In this document: positions 53,340-62,681 of the stretch, piece after piece | Numbering within the stretch: position 1 is the first letter of the stretch | Layout of the letters: every line of letters begins with the position of its first letter | Assembly: GCA_003151735.1 (NCBI GenBank) | Contig: PLYI01000065.1 | Coordinates: 1 to 64,000 of the forward strand | Origin: Candidatus Bathyarchaeota archaeon | Lineage (GTDB): Archaea; Thermoproteota; Bathyarchaeia; Bathyarchaeales; Bathycorpusculaceae | DNA length: 64,000 nucleotides | Reading direction: 5' to 3' | Position numbers and translations under genes: made by a program | Notes under the pieces: generated by a model | Database searches by the model: none | Told to the model about the DNA's origin: nothing | Seen by the model: only the letters and a program-made list of their open reading frames with translations

Positions 53340-54386
53340 CTAGGCGTGGTTTTTGCGAATAACCATGTAGTCTGTGGGTTTGTTTCCGATAATGATGCGG
53401 TAGTGTGATTCGCCTATTCGGTTGTCTGTAACGTGCTCAACTTTTCCCTGAACCTCAACTATGGTAGGTTCCTGTTGATTTGTGGGCACTTGCTGGCAGA
53501 ACCTGCCGCGGAAGGAAACAACCTCAGTAATTGGCGAGAGTTTGGGTCCTTCAACAACATTAACATCCTTGAGTTTGTATGTGCAGGGCGTAAAAAGTGA
53601 ATCTGAGGCGTCAGCTATGTTGGCTGTTATTTTTGTGTACCCAGCGTTCATGAAGCACACATCCCCATAGCGCTCGTTTGTTTCGCTCCAGTCCTTCACG
53701 AAGCGGATGAAGTAGTCGGTTCCCATGAACATGCCTTGGAAGGCTTTTCGACTTTCGACCTTGGTGAAGTCTTCGAAGCTCATCTGGGTGTCTTTCGAAC
53801 GGAACTCGAAGAGCGTCTGCAGTTCCTCTGGGCTGTAGGGTTTGAAGCCTGATCCCTCGGTTTTGAGCAGCTGTTGCAGGGCAGCGTAGGCTTTTCGGCT
53901 GTTTTCAACCCCGTAAACGAGTGGGTCGATATCTGACTTTTCAGTGGTTAACCCCGCCATTATTGAGCCTGAAATGCCGATGGCGCTCCAAGGAATGCCT
54001 GCTTCCGCCTTTAATGTTTGAGCCAACTGCAAAGCCTTACTTTCAAGCACAGTCAAATCCTTAGCTGACCGAAGCGCCCAAAGCTTCTCCTCTGGCTTGT
54101 AGTGCTCAGCTACCTGCGCAACTGGAACTTCGCACATTGTTTCGCCGAAAACTGGATCAAAAACTATGAGTTCAGGGTGGTTTTCCTGTAGGTACTTGAA
54201 GCGGTCGCCGAGACTGTAGACTTTGCCGTAGTTAGCGTCTTTGCCTTTTCGGGCGCCCCCTGCTTGAGGAATGAAACGGGGAAACGCTATAACCTTGTTT
54301 GGCGGGTGAACTAAGCCTTTAACGTCAAAAACCACGCCGCTTTTTGTCTTGATTAAGTCGCCCTCGCGTGCTTTCATGCTAATCAA
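53340..54386 (-). CDS. Nucleotidyltransferase with OB-fold, paralog 3
   Basis: A 348-residue homolog of the two genes at 50801 and 51844 but on the opposite strand. N-terminal EGDLIKTKSGVVFDVKGLVHP, core IGISGSIMAGL then SDIDPLVYG at about 138-160, C-terminal strand-rich domain with VVSFRGRFCQQ and VEVQGKVEHVTDN. The catalytic GS and DxD are present. It is separated from the other two by the inverted repeat and the decayed stretch, in tail-to-tail arrangement. Confidence 0.8.
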   Translation of the reverse strand: MISMKAREGDLIKTKSGVVFDVKGLVHPPNKVIAFPRFIPQAGGARKGKDANYGKVYSLGDRFKYLQENHPELIVFDPVFGETMCEVPVAQVAEHYKPEEKLWALRSAKDLTVLESKALQLAQTLKAEAGIPWSAIGISGSIMAGLTTEKSDIDPLVYGVENSRKAYAALQQLLKTEGSGFKPYSPEELQTLFEFRSKDTQMSFEDFTKVESRKAFQGMFMGTDYFIRFVKDWSETNERYGDVCFMNAGYTKITANIADASDSLFTPCTYKLKDVNVVEGPKLSPITEVVSFRGRFCQQVPTNQQEPTIVEVQGKVEHVTDNRIGESHYRIIIGNKPTDYMVIRKNHA

Positions 54387-54449
54387 TGCTTGTAGTTTTC
54401 AAAACTTTAATAAACCTTTTTTAAACAAAATACCCACAGAGCGTCCCGC

Positions 54450-55397
54450 ATGTCCAACTGCGAAAAAGCCCAACACATCTCAAAATGCCTACAACTGGCA
54501 ATAATGCTTGAAGTCACCGCAGAAAAACCAGGCAACGTCAGCTTCACATCTAGCTTCGAAGGCACAAGGGTTGAGCATTTTTTAGCTTCCGCCGTCGCCG
54601 CAGGACCAACTTTTCAAGAGGCAGCTTACCTCGGAACTACAGTTGCTGAGAAAAGGCTTGAAGTCGGCAAGGTTGGTTTGGGCGAATTGATTAAGGATTG
54701 TGCCTCGGATGTTAATGCTTGGCAGAAGGGCGGAAACACCATTCTTGGCACAGTAATGCTGCTTGTTCCCATCGCTGTTGCCGCAGGCATAACGCCTATG
54801 AGGAAAGGTTATATTTTAGATTTTCCTAAAATGCGCAAAAACATTGACTTGGCTGTTAAATCGACTACCGCATTGGATTCTGTTCACCTCTACGAAGCAG
54901 TCGACATTGCTAGCCCCAGTGGACTTGGCGACGCCCCAGACCTCGACGTAACCGACCCAGCTTCCAAAGAACGGCTGCTAAAAGAAAATGTCAGTCTGTT
55001 TGAGGTTTTCAAAATCGCCTCAGTCTACGACGACATATGCTACGAATGGGTCCACAATTACTCCATAACCTTCGATTTAGCATACCCTTACCTGATGAAG
55101 CAACTTGAAAGCAACCCCCTCAACACCGCGGTTGTCCACACTTTTCTGAAAATCCTCTCTGAACGACCAGACACCTTCATCGCACGCAAAGTCAACAAAG
55201 AAAAAGCCCGAGAAGTATCCGCGGAAGCGAAAACTGTGCTCGAGCTAGGTGGATTAGAAACCGCTAAGGGAAAAAAGAGCCTCGCAGAATTCGACAGAAA
55301 ACTTCGCGCTAAAGGCAACTCGAGCAACCCAGGCACCACAGCCGACCTAACTGCCACTGCATTGGCGCTCTGTACCCTCAGCGGATACAGACCCTAA
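54450..55397 (+). CDS. CitG/MdcB-like ATP-dependent enzyme
   Basis: A 315-residue all-helical protein of the triphosphoribosyl-dephospho-CoA synthase family (PF01874): LEVTAEKPGNVS near the N-terminus, QKGGNTILGTVMLLVPIAVA, and SNPGTTADLTATALA near the C-terminus. In bacteria CitG makes the prosthetic-group precursor of citrate lyase, but no citrate lyase is here. Homologs are often found with tetrahydromethanopterin genes, and mch is the next enzyme gene downstream, so a role in that cofactor system is more likely (inference). ATG start. A dispersed repeat follows its stop. Confidence 0.85.
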   Translation: MSNCEKAQHISKCLQLAIMLEVTAEKPGNVSFTSSFEGTRVEHFLASAVAAGPTFQEAAYLGTTVAEKRLEVGKVGLGELIKDCASDVNAWQKGGNTILGTVMLLVPIAVAAGITPMRKGYILDFPKMRKNIDLAVKSTTALDSVHLYEAVDIASPSGLGDAPDLDVTDPASKERLLKENVSLFEVFKIASVYDDICYEWVHNYSITFDLAYPYLMKQLESNPLNTAVVHTFLKILSERPDTFIARKVNKEKAREVSAEAKTVLELGGLETAKGKKSLAEFDRKLRAKGNSSNPGTTADLTATALALCTLSGYRP

Positions 55398-55433
55398 GAC
55401 CCGCTTCAACAAGCTATTGACGTTTTCACCCGT

Positions 55434-55487
55434 CAATATGACCTACCCTCTTAGGTTTCTGCAATGATATCCTATTAGGATCCAAAT
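55434..55487. repeat. Dispersed repeat, copy 2
   Basis: Aligns with 35469-35523; shared core TTAGGTTTCTGCAATGA, preceded by CAATA-GAC-TA. Its right end, TTAGGATCCAAAT (55475-55487), recurs at 56113-56125 on the other side of the next gene. Confidence 0.55.
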
Positions 55488-55608
55488 GTGCTAGCGCCTC
55501 ACCTCCCCTCAATAGTTTCTACATAGAACCACTCTCCCAAACCCAAACACAGAAAAGCGGCTTATCGAAGAAGAAAAATTCTTATAGATAATTCAGCTTA
55601 TTGCTAGT

Positions 55609-56031
55609 TTGGTAGTTATGAGGAAAGTATTAGTGTTTGTGCTAGTGCTTTTCTGTTTGATTTTAGCAATGCCTTTAGTTAGTTCTAATCCTATTCCGCC
55701 TGCACATGAAGCTAATTCTCAACTTGCATTTGTCTACCCTGCAATAACTATTTTAGGGGTAGTACTTGCGAATTTAGCAATATATCTGATAAGAAGAAAG
55801 AGTATTAACAAACACAGTTTTCTCCATATTCTAACGGTTTCTCTTATTATTTCATTATTAGTGTTTTATGGTAGGATACTAACATCGGGTGAACATAGAA
55901 TCAGTGATATTTCATGGAATTTAGTAATTAATTCATTCACTATATTTGGCTACATAACGATGGCTGTTACCTTAGCAGTAATTGCGGACTCAGCTATCTA
56001 TTTGATAAGAAGAAGAGAATTATGGGTCTAG
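55609..56031 (+). CDS. Orphan membrane protein
   Basis: A 140-residue protein. The frame opens at TTG 55609, with an ATG at 55618. An N-terminal hydrophobic segment (VLVFVLVLFCLILAMPLVSS) is a signal or first helix, then PIPPAHEANSQ, a helix at about 43-62 (FVYPAITILGVVLANLAIYLI), another at about 75-91 and one at about 110-130, each followed by RRK or RRR. A CTTATAG element near 55579 suits a leaderless start. It is flanked by TTAGGATCCAAAT on both sides. Unknown function. Confidence 0.55.
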   Translation: MVVMRKVLVFVLVLFCLILAMPLVSSNPIPPAHEANSQLAFVYPAITILGVVLANLAIYLIRRKSINKHSFLHILTVSLIISLLVFYGRILTSGEHRISDISWNLVINSFTIFGYITMAVTLAVIADSAIYLIRRRELWV

Positions 56032-56111
56032 AGAATTAAATTGGAGCATTGCTTCTTGCTGTTGGGCACAATTCTGTTAATCCTTTAGTTTTGGTTTGGG
56101 GGCTAGAACCT

Positions 56112-56125
56112 CTTAGGATCCAAAT
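56112..56125. repeat. Dispersed repeat, short right-end copy
   Basis: CTTAGGATCCAAAT matches the right end of copy 2 exactly over TTAGGATCCAAAT; together the two flank the membrane-protein gene at 55609, about 640 bases apart, as direct repeats. Confidence 0.45.
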
Positions 56126-56250
56126 ATGATGGTGCGGGCTTTTTGGACAAAAAAGCAAATGAACCCTTAAAATAGTTTGAGTAAGAAACCAAGCATTAAC
56201 TTTAATATTTAAAAACAATCAAGTAAAGATACTCAAAGAAGTGAAAAGTT

Positions 56251-57213
56251 ATGGGAGCACTTAGCGTAAACCAAATGGCTTGGAAAATAGCTCAGAAATT
56301 CATAGATAACCCAGAATTTTACGGTGTAACCGTTTCTAAATCGACTGCTGGAGCCACAATCGTCGATGCAGGCGTAAATACATCGGGCGGTTTTCAAGCA
56401 GGCAAAAAACTAACGGAACTATGCTTGGGCGGCGCTGGAGAAGCCCAGTTAGGCTTCAAAACCTACGGTGACTTGAATTTTCCGTCCATAACCATCTCGA
56501 CAGACCATCCAGCAATTGCAGCGTTGGGTTCCCAGTTTGCAGGTTGGCGCATCAAAGAACCAGACGGCTCCATAGCCATTGGCTCAGGTCCAATTCGTGC
56601 ACTGGCGCTAAAGCCAAAAGACGTTTTTGAAGAGATTGGCTACATGGACGTCAGTGATAAGGCAGTGCTCACATTGGAGAGCAACAAGCTGCCTTCGGAT
56701 GCCCTCATTGAGAAGGTAACGACTGCAAGCGGCGTATCAGCCCAAAACTTGATTGCTGTTGTAGCCCCGACCGCAAGCATCGCCGGTTTGACGCAGGTAG
56801 CTGGAAGAGTTGTTGAAGTTGGCATTCATAAGCTTAGAACTCTGGGTTTAAGCCCCAAAGTGATTCGTTACGCTATTGGTTACGCTCCGATTCCGCCGCT
56901 TAGCAAAGATTTTGAGGTTGCTATGGCACGGACAAACGACGCAATACTCTACGGAGGAACAGTCTACTGCACAGTTGACTATGACGATGAAACTGCGCTG
57001 CAGAAAATCGTTGAACAAGCACCCTCCATGGCTTCCAAGGATTATGGCAAACCTTTCCTACAGATTTTCCGCGAAGCCGACAAAGACTTCTACAAAATCG
57101 ACCACGGCCTATTCTCCCCAGCAGTAATAATGATTAATAATCCAAAAACAGGAAAAACGTTCAAAGCGGGAAAAATAAACCCTGAGGTGCTGGCTGAATC
57201 CTTAGGTTTCTAA
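56251..57213 (+). CDS. mch: Methenyl-tetrahydromethanopterin cyclohydrolase
   Basis: A 320-residue Mch, normal length. Family blocks: SVNQMAWKIAQKF, GVNTSGGFQAGKKLTELCLG, SGPIRALALKPKDVFEEIGY, and near the C-terminus NDAILYGGTVYCTVDYDD. It hydrates methenyl- to formyl-H4MPT, a middle step of archaeal C1 metabolism that serves acetyl-CoA-pathway carbon fixation in non-methanogens. ATG start. Its neighbours upstream are the CitG-like gene and a membrane protein; fwd, ftr, mtd and mer are not in the window. Confidence 0.96.
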   Translation: MGALSVNQMAWKIAQKFIDNPEFYGVTVSKSTAGATIVDAGVNTSGGFQAGKKLTELCLGGAGEAQLGFKTYGDLNFPSITISTDHPAIAALGSQFAGWRIKEPDGSIAIGSGPIRALALKPKDVFEEIGYMDVSDKAVLTLESNKLPSDALIEKVTTASGVSAQNLIAVVAPTASIAGLTQVAGRVVEVGIHKLRTLGLSPKVIRYAIGYAPIPPLSKDFEVAMARTNDAILYGGTVYCTVDYDDETALQKIVEQAPSMASKDYGKPFLQIFREADKDFYKIDHGLFSPAVIMINNPKTGKTFKAGKINPEVLAESLGF

Positions 57214-57224
57214 GCCTTTCTTTT

Positions 57225-57809
57225 TTAATGAATCTTGTATCTTGAACTAATTGCCACTACTGTTGCAAGAGCCACCGGTATTGTGTATAATGCCACTGTT
57301 GCATTGAAGAGGGCACTCAAAGGCAGAAATGCTAACGAAGCCCCTGAAGAATATGCTAAGCCTACTGGCGGAGATTGCTGTAGGAAAAAGTAATTCGTCA
57401 TTGAAGTTATTGCAACGCGGAATATGATTCCTAAGGCGGTAGCTGATACGCTTATCATTTTGATGTGTTCCCGTAGAAAGTTGTCCACGCTTTCTTTTTT
57501 ATGGCCATGAGTAGAAATTATGTATGGAATGTATGCACCTAACATCATCGCAAGTATGGCAATGAGGTTGTAAACTGGTCCGAAGGGCAAAAATCCAGGG
57601 AAATAAATCAGAAGAATGAGTGTATTTATACCTGATGTTATTAAACCAGCTATTGGCCCCAATGCTAAGAAGGCTATTACTATAGGTATCTCCCAGAGTT
57701 GATAGTATAGAAAGGGCGCGTAAGGCGCTGGAATTTTCGGTCCAGCAATGTTTAAGGCTATTGTTAATGCGACAAATACTATGATTAGTGCAAGGCTTTT
57801 GGTGTTCAT
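57225..57809 (-). CDS. ECF transporter S component
   Basis: A 194-residue protein with about six helices, ATG start: an N-terminal helix KSLALIIVFVALTIALNIAG, then the pattern LYYQLWEIPIVIAFLALGP, a GPIAGLITSGINTLI turn and FGPVYNLIAILAMMLGAYIP, all typical of ECF-type substrate-binding subunits. It would bind a vitamin or similar and work with energising EcfA/T subunits that are not in the window. Substrate not assigned. Confidence 0.8.
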   Translation of the reverse strand: MNTKSLALIIVFVALTIALNIAGPKIPAPYAPFLYYQLWEIPIVIAFLALGPIAGLITSGINTLILLIYFPGFLPFGPVYNLIAILAMMLGAYIPYIISTHGHKKESVDNFLREHIKMISVSATALGIIFRVAITSMTNYFFLQQSPPVGLAYSSGASLAFLPLSALFNATVALYTIPVALATVVAISSRYKIH

Positions 57810-57949
57810 GGGTGGTTCTTCTCTTGGTGTTTCAATGGAGCGTTACCTATTTAAGAGTAGCTACCCGAAAAAGAGTGCTGGAACTGGCTAGAATTGGGCT
57901 AAAATTGATAAACAACCCAACACACTAACACTAAGCAAGTGAAGTATCG

Positions 57950-59203
57950 TTGACGGAAACAACAATCCAGTTCTCATCCTCCAGCGAAGTGAAACGTTGG
58001 CTTGAAACCCAAACCAGCTCCACCCTCACGCCCGTACATGCCCAAGCCAGAAAGTTACGCAACGACACGAATTCTTCGCTTCAACTCGTCGCAGAGGTCA
58101 GCAAACAACTCTTCGACACCAGCTCAAAAGAAATAGAAAAAAGAAACATGAAAGTTTACAATCGCGCTCGAGCCCTAAACAAGCTTGCCCGTCTATTCCT
58201 TGACCGACTCAAAAAACTTAGCCCTCCTGAACAGGTCTCTTACGACAGTTTAAGCCGATACGTTCAGGAAACTCAAAAAGTCATTTTTGTAACTGAAATT
58301 GACATTAAGAATTGGTTTCCAAGAATTTCTCCTTTCTTCATCATGGATAGAAGAAAGTTTTTAGCGGTGTATGAGCGAGCCAAACAAGCTTACACAACAC
58401 TAAACGATTACATCACCAAGGAATATGTTAAAACAAAAACTTTGGAGGAAGCTCTCCAACAAATCAATGAACTTCAAAACGTGGAAAAACAGTTAGTTGT
58501 TCTTGGTGAAGATAAAGAAAAAATAAAAAGTGAGCGCCTGCCTATCGAACAGGAAATTGCTGTACTGGAAGAAAAAATCAGTGAACTCAGATGCAAAGGG
58601 CCGATTGACAAACTGAACATGGTTAATTGTGAAATCGATTCTCTAACCAACGAGTTAAAGCATGCGCTTAGGCACATGCAGAAACCCTTCATCAAGATGC
58701 AAGCCTTAGCCATTGGAGGCGGTGGCGGAGGAATAACACCTGACGAACTAAACAAGATAAACCAGTATTTAGAAACTCCCTTTAACGCGCTAGTGGTTGA
58801 GAAGCCTGGTTATCCAATGCTTAAGGAGATTCTGATTAAACTTGAAGGGTTAATGGCTGAGGACAAGTTAAAGTTGAAGCCGGATAAGGCGCGGAAAGCT
58901 ATGGAATCTGTGAATGAGATTTTGCATAAGGATTCTTTGGGGAGCCTGCAGACAAGGTGCGTGGAGATGGTAACGAATAGGGATCAGTTGGTGGCTTCCT
59001 CAAAGATGGATGAGATAAAACAGAATCTTGCCCAATTCCAAGAACAAGTTGACCTTCTAAAAGCGAGAAAAACAAGCGTTGAAACCCACGAAGCCGTCAA
59101 AGAGAACGCCCACAAAGAATCGTTGGATAAAATAAGCAACCTCAAACGCACAATCGAGCGAAACGTCGCCAATTCAATAAACAAAAAAATCCAAATAGCA
59201 TAG
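57950..59203 (+). CDS. Coiled-coil orphan
   Basis: A 417-residue helical protein starting at TTG. The N-terminal 130 residues are helical and charged with one WFPRISPFFIMDRRKF block; coiled coils span about 160-240 (LQNVEKQLVVLGEDKEKIKS) and 340-415 (FQEQVDLLKARKTSV). A glycine stretch GGGGGG at about 263-268 precedes DELNKINQYLE. No ATPase motif. It is next to pheS in the same direction but 159 bases away. Function unknown. Confidence 0.6.
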   Translation: MTETTIQFSSSSEVKRWLETQTSSTLTPVHAQARKLRNDTNSSLQLVAEVSKQLFDTSSKEIEKRNMKVYNRARALNKLARLFLDRLKKLSPPEQVSYDSLSRYVQETQKVIFVTEIDIKNWFPRISPFFIMDRRKFLAVYERAKQAYTTLNDYITKEYVKTKTLEEALQQINELQNVEKQLVVLGEDKEKIKSERLPIEQEIAVLEEKISELRCKGPIDKLNMVNCEIDSLTNELKHALRHMQKPFIKMQALAIGGGGGGITPDELNKINQYLETPFNALVVEKPGYPMLKEILIKLEGLMAEDKLKLKPDKARKAMESVNEILHKDSLGSLQTRCVEMVTNRDQLVASSKMDEIKQNLAQFQEQVDLLKARKTSVETHEAVKENAHKESLDKISNLKRTIERNVANSINKKIQIA

Positions 59204-59362
59204 CTACTTACAGTTCGGCTGTCTGCAGAAATAGAGCTTTTTTATGATGCGAAATTCAAGGGAAAAATCGGAGGGGCTGGAGCATTCAAAGCTGTTATCA
59301 GCAAGCTTTTATTTCCGTAGCAACTATCCAGTAAACAAAATCACTGCTTGAAGGCAAACAGG

Positions 59363-60922
59363 ATGGCTGAACTCAGAACACAAGAACAACAAGTACTCTC
59401 CGCGCTGGAATCCCTTGGCGGAAGTGCAACCGTTGAACAACTAATCCAAGCCTGTGGATTCCAAGAGTCAGCCGTCATGCGCAACGCGTTGACGCTCCAA
59501 GAAAAAAATTATATAGGTATTAAAGCAAAAATCCAAAACATCATAAAACTAACCCCTGAAGGCGAAAAATATGCCAAAGATGGCTTGCCTGAACGCAACC
59601 TCATCCTCGCAACGGCAGAACTCGGTGGAACAGCAGACCTTCAAACAGCTGCCAAAAAAGCCAATGTAACAGCAGAATTTATTCAAATTGCCCTCGGATG
59701 GACTATAAGAAAAAAATGGGCAACCTACACCCCTCAAAACAACACCCTCCACATCACCGACACATTTCTCTACCAAACAATCATCCCAGAAGGCTGCGAC
59801 GAAACCCTCCTAAAACACCTGCAACAAAAAAAGCAGGAACCCCAAGAAGACCTCAGCACAGAACTCCAACAAGCAACCGAGCAACTAAAAAAACGCAAAC
59901 TCCTCACAGTCGAACCGAAAACCACACGCACCCTCCAAATCACTCCAGAAGGAAAGGATATCTTAACAGAAACTAGAAATATTACCCTTACTTCTGATGC
60001 ACGAATAGTGGCTCCAGAAGTTATAACGCAACTTACTCCTAATCTCATAATTACGGGTAAATGGCGTGAGAAAACACTTCAAAAATACAACATTGAAGCT
60101 CCAGTAGCTAAAACGTGGCCTGGAAAAAAACATCCGTACATGCAGTTTCTCGATGAAGTCCGAGCTAAACTGGTTCAGTTGGGCTTCCAAGAGATGACTG
60201 GGACATGTGTTGAAACCAGCTTCTTCAACTTTGATGCTCTTTATGTTCCGCAGGACCATCCAGCAAGGGAAGCCAGCGACATTTACTACGTTAAAGATCC
60301 AGCTTGCGGGGACATCAGCAAGCATGCCCAAGTGGTCGAGCATGTTAAAGAAACCCATGAGAACGGTTGGAAAACAGGTTCCACAGGTTGGGGATATAAG
60401 TACTCGCTTGAAGCTGCCCAGCGCCTAATTCTCCGTGGACATGGCACATGCCTGAGCGCAAGAACGTTGGAAGCTGGTAACTTTGAGGTTCCAAGCAAAC
60501 ACTTCTCCATCGCACGGGTCTACCGCCCGGAAATAACCGATAAAACGCACCTTTCAGAGTTCAACCAGGTTGAAGGCATCATAATCGACAAAGACCTAAA
60601 CCTTAAAGATCTGCTTGGAGTTTTAGGCAAATTCGCCATTGAAATTGCCGGAGCAGACAAGATCCGCTTCAAACCCGACTACTTCCCCTTCACCGAACCC
60701 AGCGTCGAACTCAGTGCTTACAAGGAAGGTTGCGGCTGGATAGAGTTTGGCGGATCAGGAATCTTCCGCCCCGAAGTCACCTTGCCGCTGGGAGTAAAGG
60801 AGCCTGTGATTGCTTGGGGGCTAGGTGTGGACCGCCTTTTTATGATGCGTGCAGGCATCGAGGATATACGCATGATTTTCAGCCAGGACCTAAGTTGGCT
60901 GCGGAAAAAACAGGTGACATAA
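59363..60922 (+). CDS. pheS: Phenylalanine--tRNA ligase alpha subunit
   Basis: A class II synthetase subunit of 519 residues from the ATG at 59363, with GAAGG a few bases upstream; an in-frame TTG five codons earlier is less likely. The N-terminal 200 residues are two winged-helix domains as in archaeal/eukaryotic PheS (EQLIQACGFQESAVM, AAKKANVTAEFIQIAL). The catalytic core has HPYMQFLDEVRAKL, FNFDALYVPQDHPARE, GHGTCLSARTL, FSIARVYRPE and GLGVDRLFM. The stop is followed after one base by pheT. Forms an alpha2-beta2 enzyme with PheT. Confidence 0.97.
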   Translation: MAELRTQEQQVLSALESLGGSATVEQLIQACGFQESAVMRNALTLQEKNYIGIKAKIQNIIKLTPEGEKYAKDGLPERNLILATAELGGTADLQTAAKKANVTAEFIQIALGWTIRKKWATYTPQNNTLHITDTFLYQTIIPEGCDETLLKHLQQKKQEPQEDLSTELQQATEQLKKRKLLTVEPKTTRTLQITPEGKDILTETRNITLTSDARIVAPEVITQLTPNLIITGKWREKTLQKYNIEAPVAKTWPGKKHPYMQFLDEVRAKLVQLGFQEMTGTCVETSFFNFDALYVPQDHPAREASDIYYVKDPACGDISKHAQVVEHVKETHENGWKTGSTGWGYKYSLEAAQRLILRGHGTCLSARTLEAGNFEVPSKHFSIARVYRPEITDKTHLSEFNQVEGIIIDKDLNLKDLLGVLGKFAIEIAGADKIRFKPDYFPFTEPSVELSAYKEGCGWIEFGGSGIFRPEVTLPLGVKEPVIAWGLGVDRLFMMRAGIEDIRMIFSQDLSWLRKKQVT

Positions 60923-60923
60923 A

Positions 60924-62642
60924 ATGCCCACGATCGATGTAGATTACCCCGAACTTGAACGTTTGCTAAACGTGAAATTAGACGGTGACATGGCAAAGCT
61001 CGACGACATTCTTGCTTTCGTTAAGGCAGAAGTAAAAGGTTTCAACGAAAAAGAAGGAACCGTCAGCGTTGAAATGAAAGATACTAATCGCCCTGATCTT
61101 TGGAGCGTTGAAGGGTTAAGTCGGGCATTACGCGGCTACCTCAACCATGAAAAAGGACTAAAACAGTACACAGCGGCGGATAAACCAAACATTGAAGTAA
61201 ACGTTAATGCCAAACTATGGAACATCCGTCCATTCATTTGCTGTTCAGTAATCAAAAACATCCATCTCTCAGACAACATTATCCGCGGTATCATGCACCT
61301 CCAGGAAAAACTAGACCAAACAAACGGTCGAAACAGGCAAAAAACGTCAATTGGAATCTACAACTTCGATTTGATTGTTCCGCCAATCGAGTACACCGCT
61401 GTCAAACCGGAGGATGTAAATTTTGTTCCTTTGGGCTTTACTGAAAAAATGAGTTTAGAAGAAATTCTTGACCTTCACCCAAAAGGCATGGAGTACGGTC
61501 AAATTGTTAGGAAGAATGCCCTTTATCCGATGCTGTTTGATTCCCAGGGTAAAGTTTTGTCTTTTCCGCCGATCATCAACTCCGCCGATTTAGGCAAAAT
61601 TACGGAGGAATCAAGGAATTTGCTGGTTGAAGTCACAGGCACCCTGCATAAAACCGTTTTGAACACGTTGAATTTGGTTACTTCAGCGTTGATTGACCGC
61701 GGAGGAAAAGCTTACTCGGCAACAATACATTATCCTGAAAAACCAAGTTACCCAGAGAAAACTGTGGTTACGCCTGATTTTAGCAATCGCCATGTGACAT
61801 TGGATATTGCATATACGAACAGGTTATTGGGCTTAAAGTTGAATGCTAAGCAAATCTCCGAGCTACTGCAAACCGCAGGGTTAGGCGTGGAAAAAACGGC
61901 CGAAGACAGCATATCAGTACTGGTTCCATGCTACCGCGTTGATGTAATGCATCAAGTTGACATAATAGAAGACGTTGCAGTTGCATACGGCTACAACAAC
62001 ATCGAGCCAAAGTGGCGTGAGCTTCCAACCACTGGACGCGCAAAACCCGACCAACGCTACATCGATGTCGCACGTGAACTAATGGTTGGACTTGGCTACC
62101 AGGAAACCTTCAACACGACATTGACTAATCCAGATAGCCTCTTCCAAAAAATGAACACCAAACCAACAAAAATCATCGAGTTAGCCAACCCAAAAATAGT
62201 AACCATGACTTGCCTGCGAAACTCAATCCTGCCAAGCCTCATGGAATTTCTCAGTGTCAACCAGTCTGTGGAGTTTCCGCAGAAAATCTTTGAATTGGGA
62301 AAAATAACTTCGCTTGATGTAACCAAGGAAACACGAACACGAGACGAAGACTGGCTTGCAGCAGTAACCACTCATCCGAACGCGAATTTCAGCGAAATCA
62401 AATCTGCCTTAGACTCGTTTATGGCTAATTTCGGGGTGGAATGGCAAATAAAAGAAACTTCTCATCCTATTTTTATCGAGGGCAGAGTTGGCAAGGTAAT
62501 CGTTGCTGGCTTAGAGGTGGGTGTTGTTGGCGAGGTTAATCCTTTAGTGCTTGAAGCGTGGAGGCTTGAGAATCCAGCGGTTGTTTTTGAAATAAACATG
62601 AAAATGGTGATTAAAGCGCTGGATGCAAAAGTTTGTGGATAA
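60924..62642 (+). CDS. pheT: Phenylalanine--tRNA ligase beta subunit
   Basis: A 572-residue PheT of the archaeal type (shorter than the bacterial one). It begins MPTIDVDYPELERLLNVKL, has the B5-type region (VTLDIAYTNRLLGLKLNAK) and the core fold with NTTLTNPDSLFQKM, and the class-II-like end GVVGEVNPLVLEAW. The beta subunit holds tRNA and the editing site. The one-base gap from pheS means translational coupling. Confidence 0.97.
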   Translation: MPTIDVDYPELERLLNVKLDGDMAKLDDILAFVKAEVKGFNEKEGTVSVEMKDTNRPDLWSVEGLSRALRGYLNHEKGLKQYTAADKPNIEVNVNAKLWNIRPFICCSVIKNIHLSDNIIRGIMHLQEKLDQTNGRNRQKTSIGIYNFDLIVPPIEYTAVKPEDVNFVPLGFTEKMSLEEILDLHPKGMEYGQIVRKNALYPMLFDSQGKVLSFPPIINSADLGKITEESRNLLVEVTGTLHKTVLNTLNLVTSALIDRGGKAYSATIHYPEKPSYPEKTVVTPDFSNRHVTLDIAYTNRLLGLKLNAKQISELLQTAGLGVEKTAEDSISVLVPCYRVDVMHQVDIIEDVAVAYGYNNIEPKWRELPTTGRAKPDQRYIDVARELMVGLGYQETFNTTLTNPDSLFQKMNTKPTKIIELANPKIVTMTCLRNSILPSLMEFLSVNQSVEFPQKIFELGKITSLDVTKETRTRDEDWLAAVTTHPNANFSEIKSALDSFMANFGVEWQIKETSHPIFIEGRVGKVIVAGLEVGVVGEVNPLVLEAWRLENPAVVFEINMKMVIKALDAKVCG

Positions 62643-62681
62643 AAAATATGGTTTTTAGAAATGCTAACACTCACTAAAATT

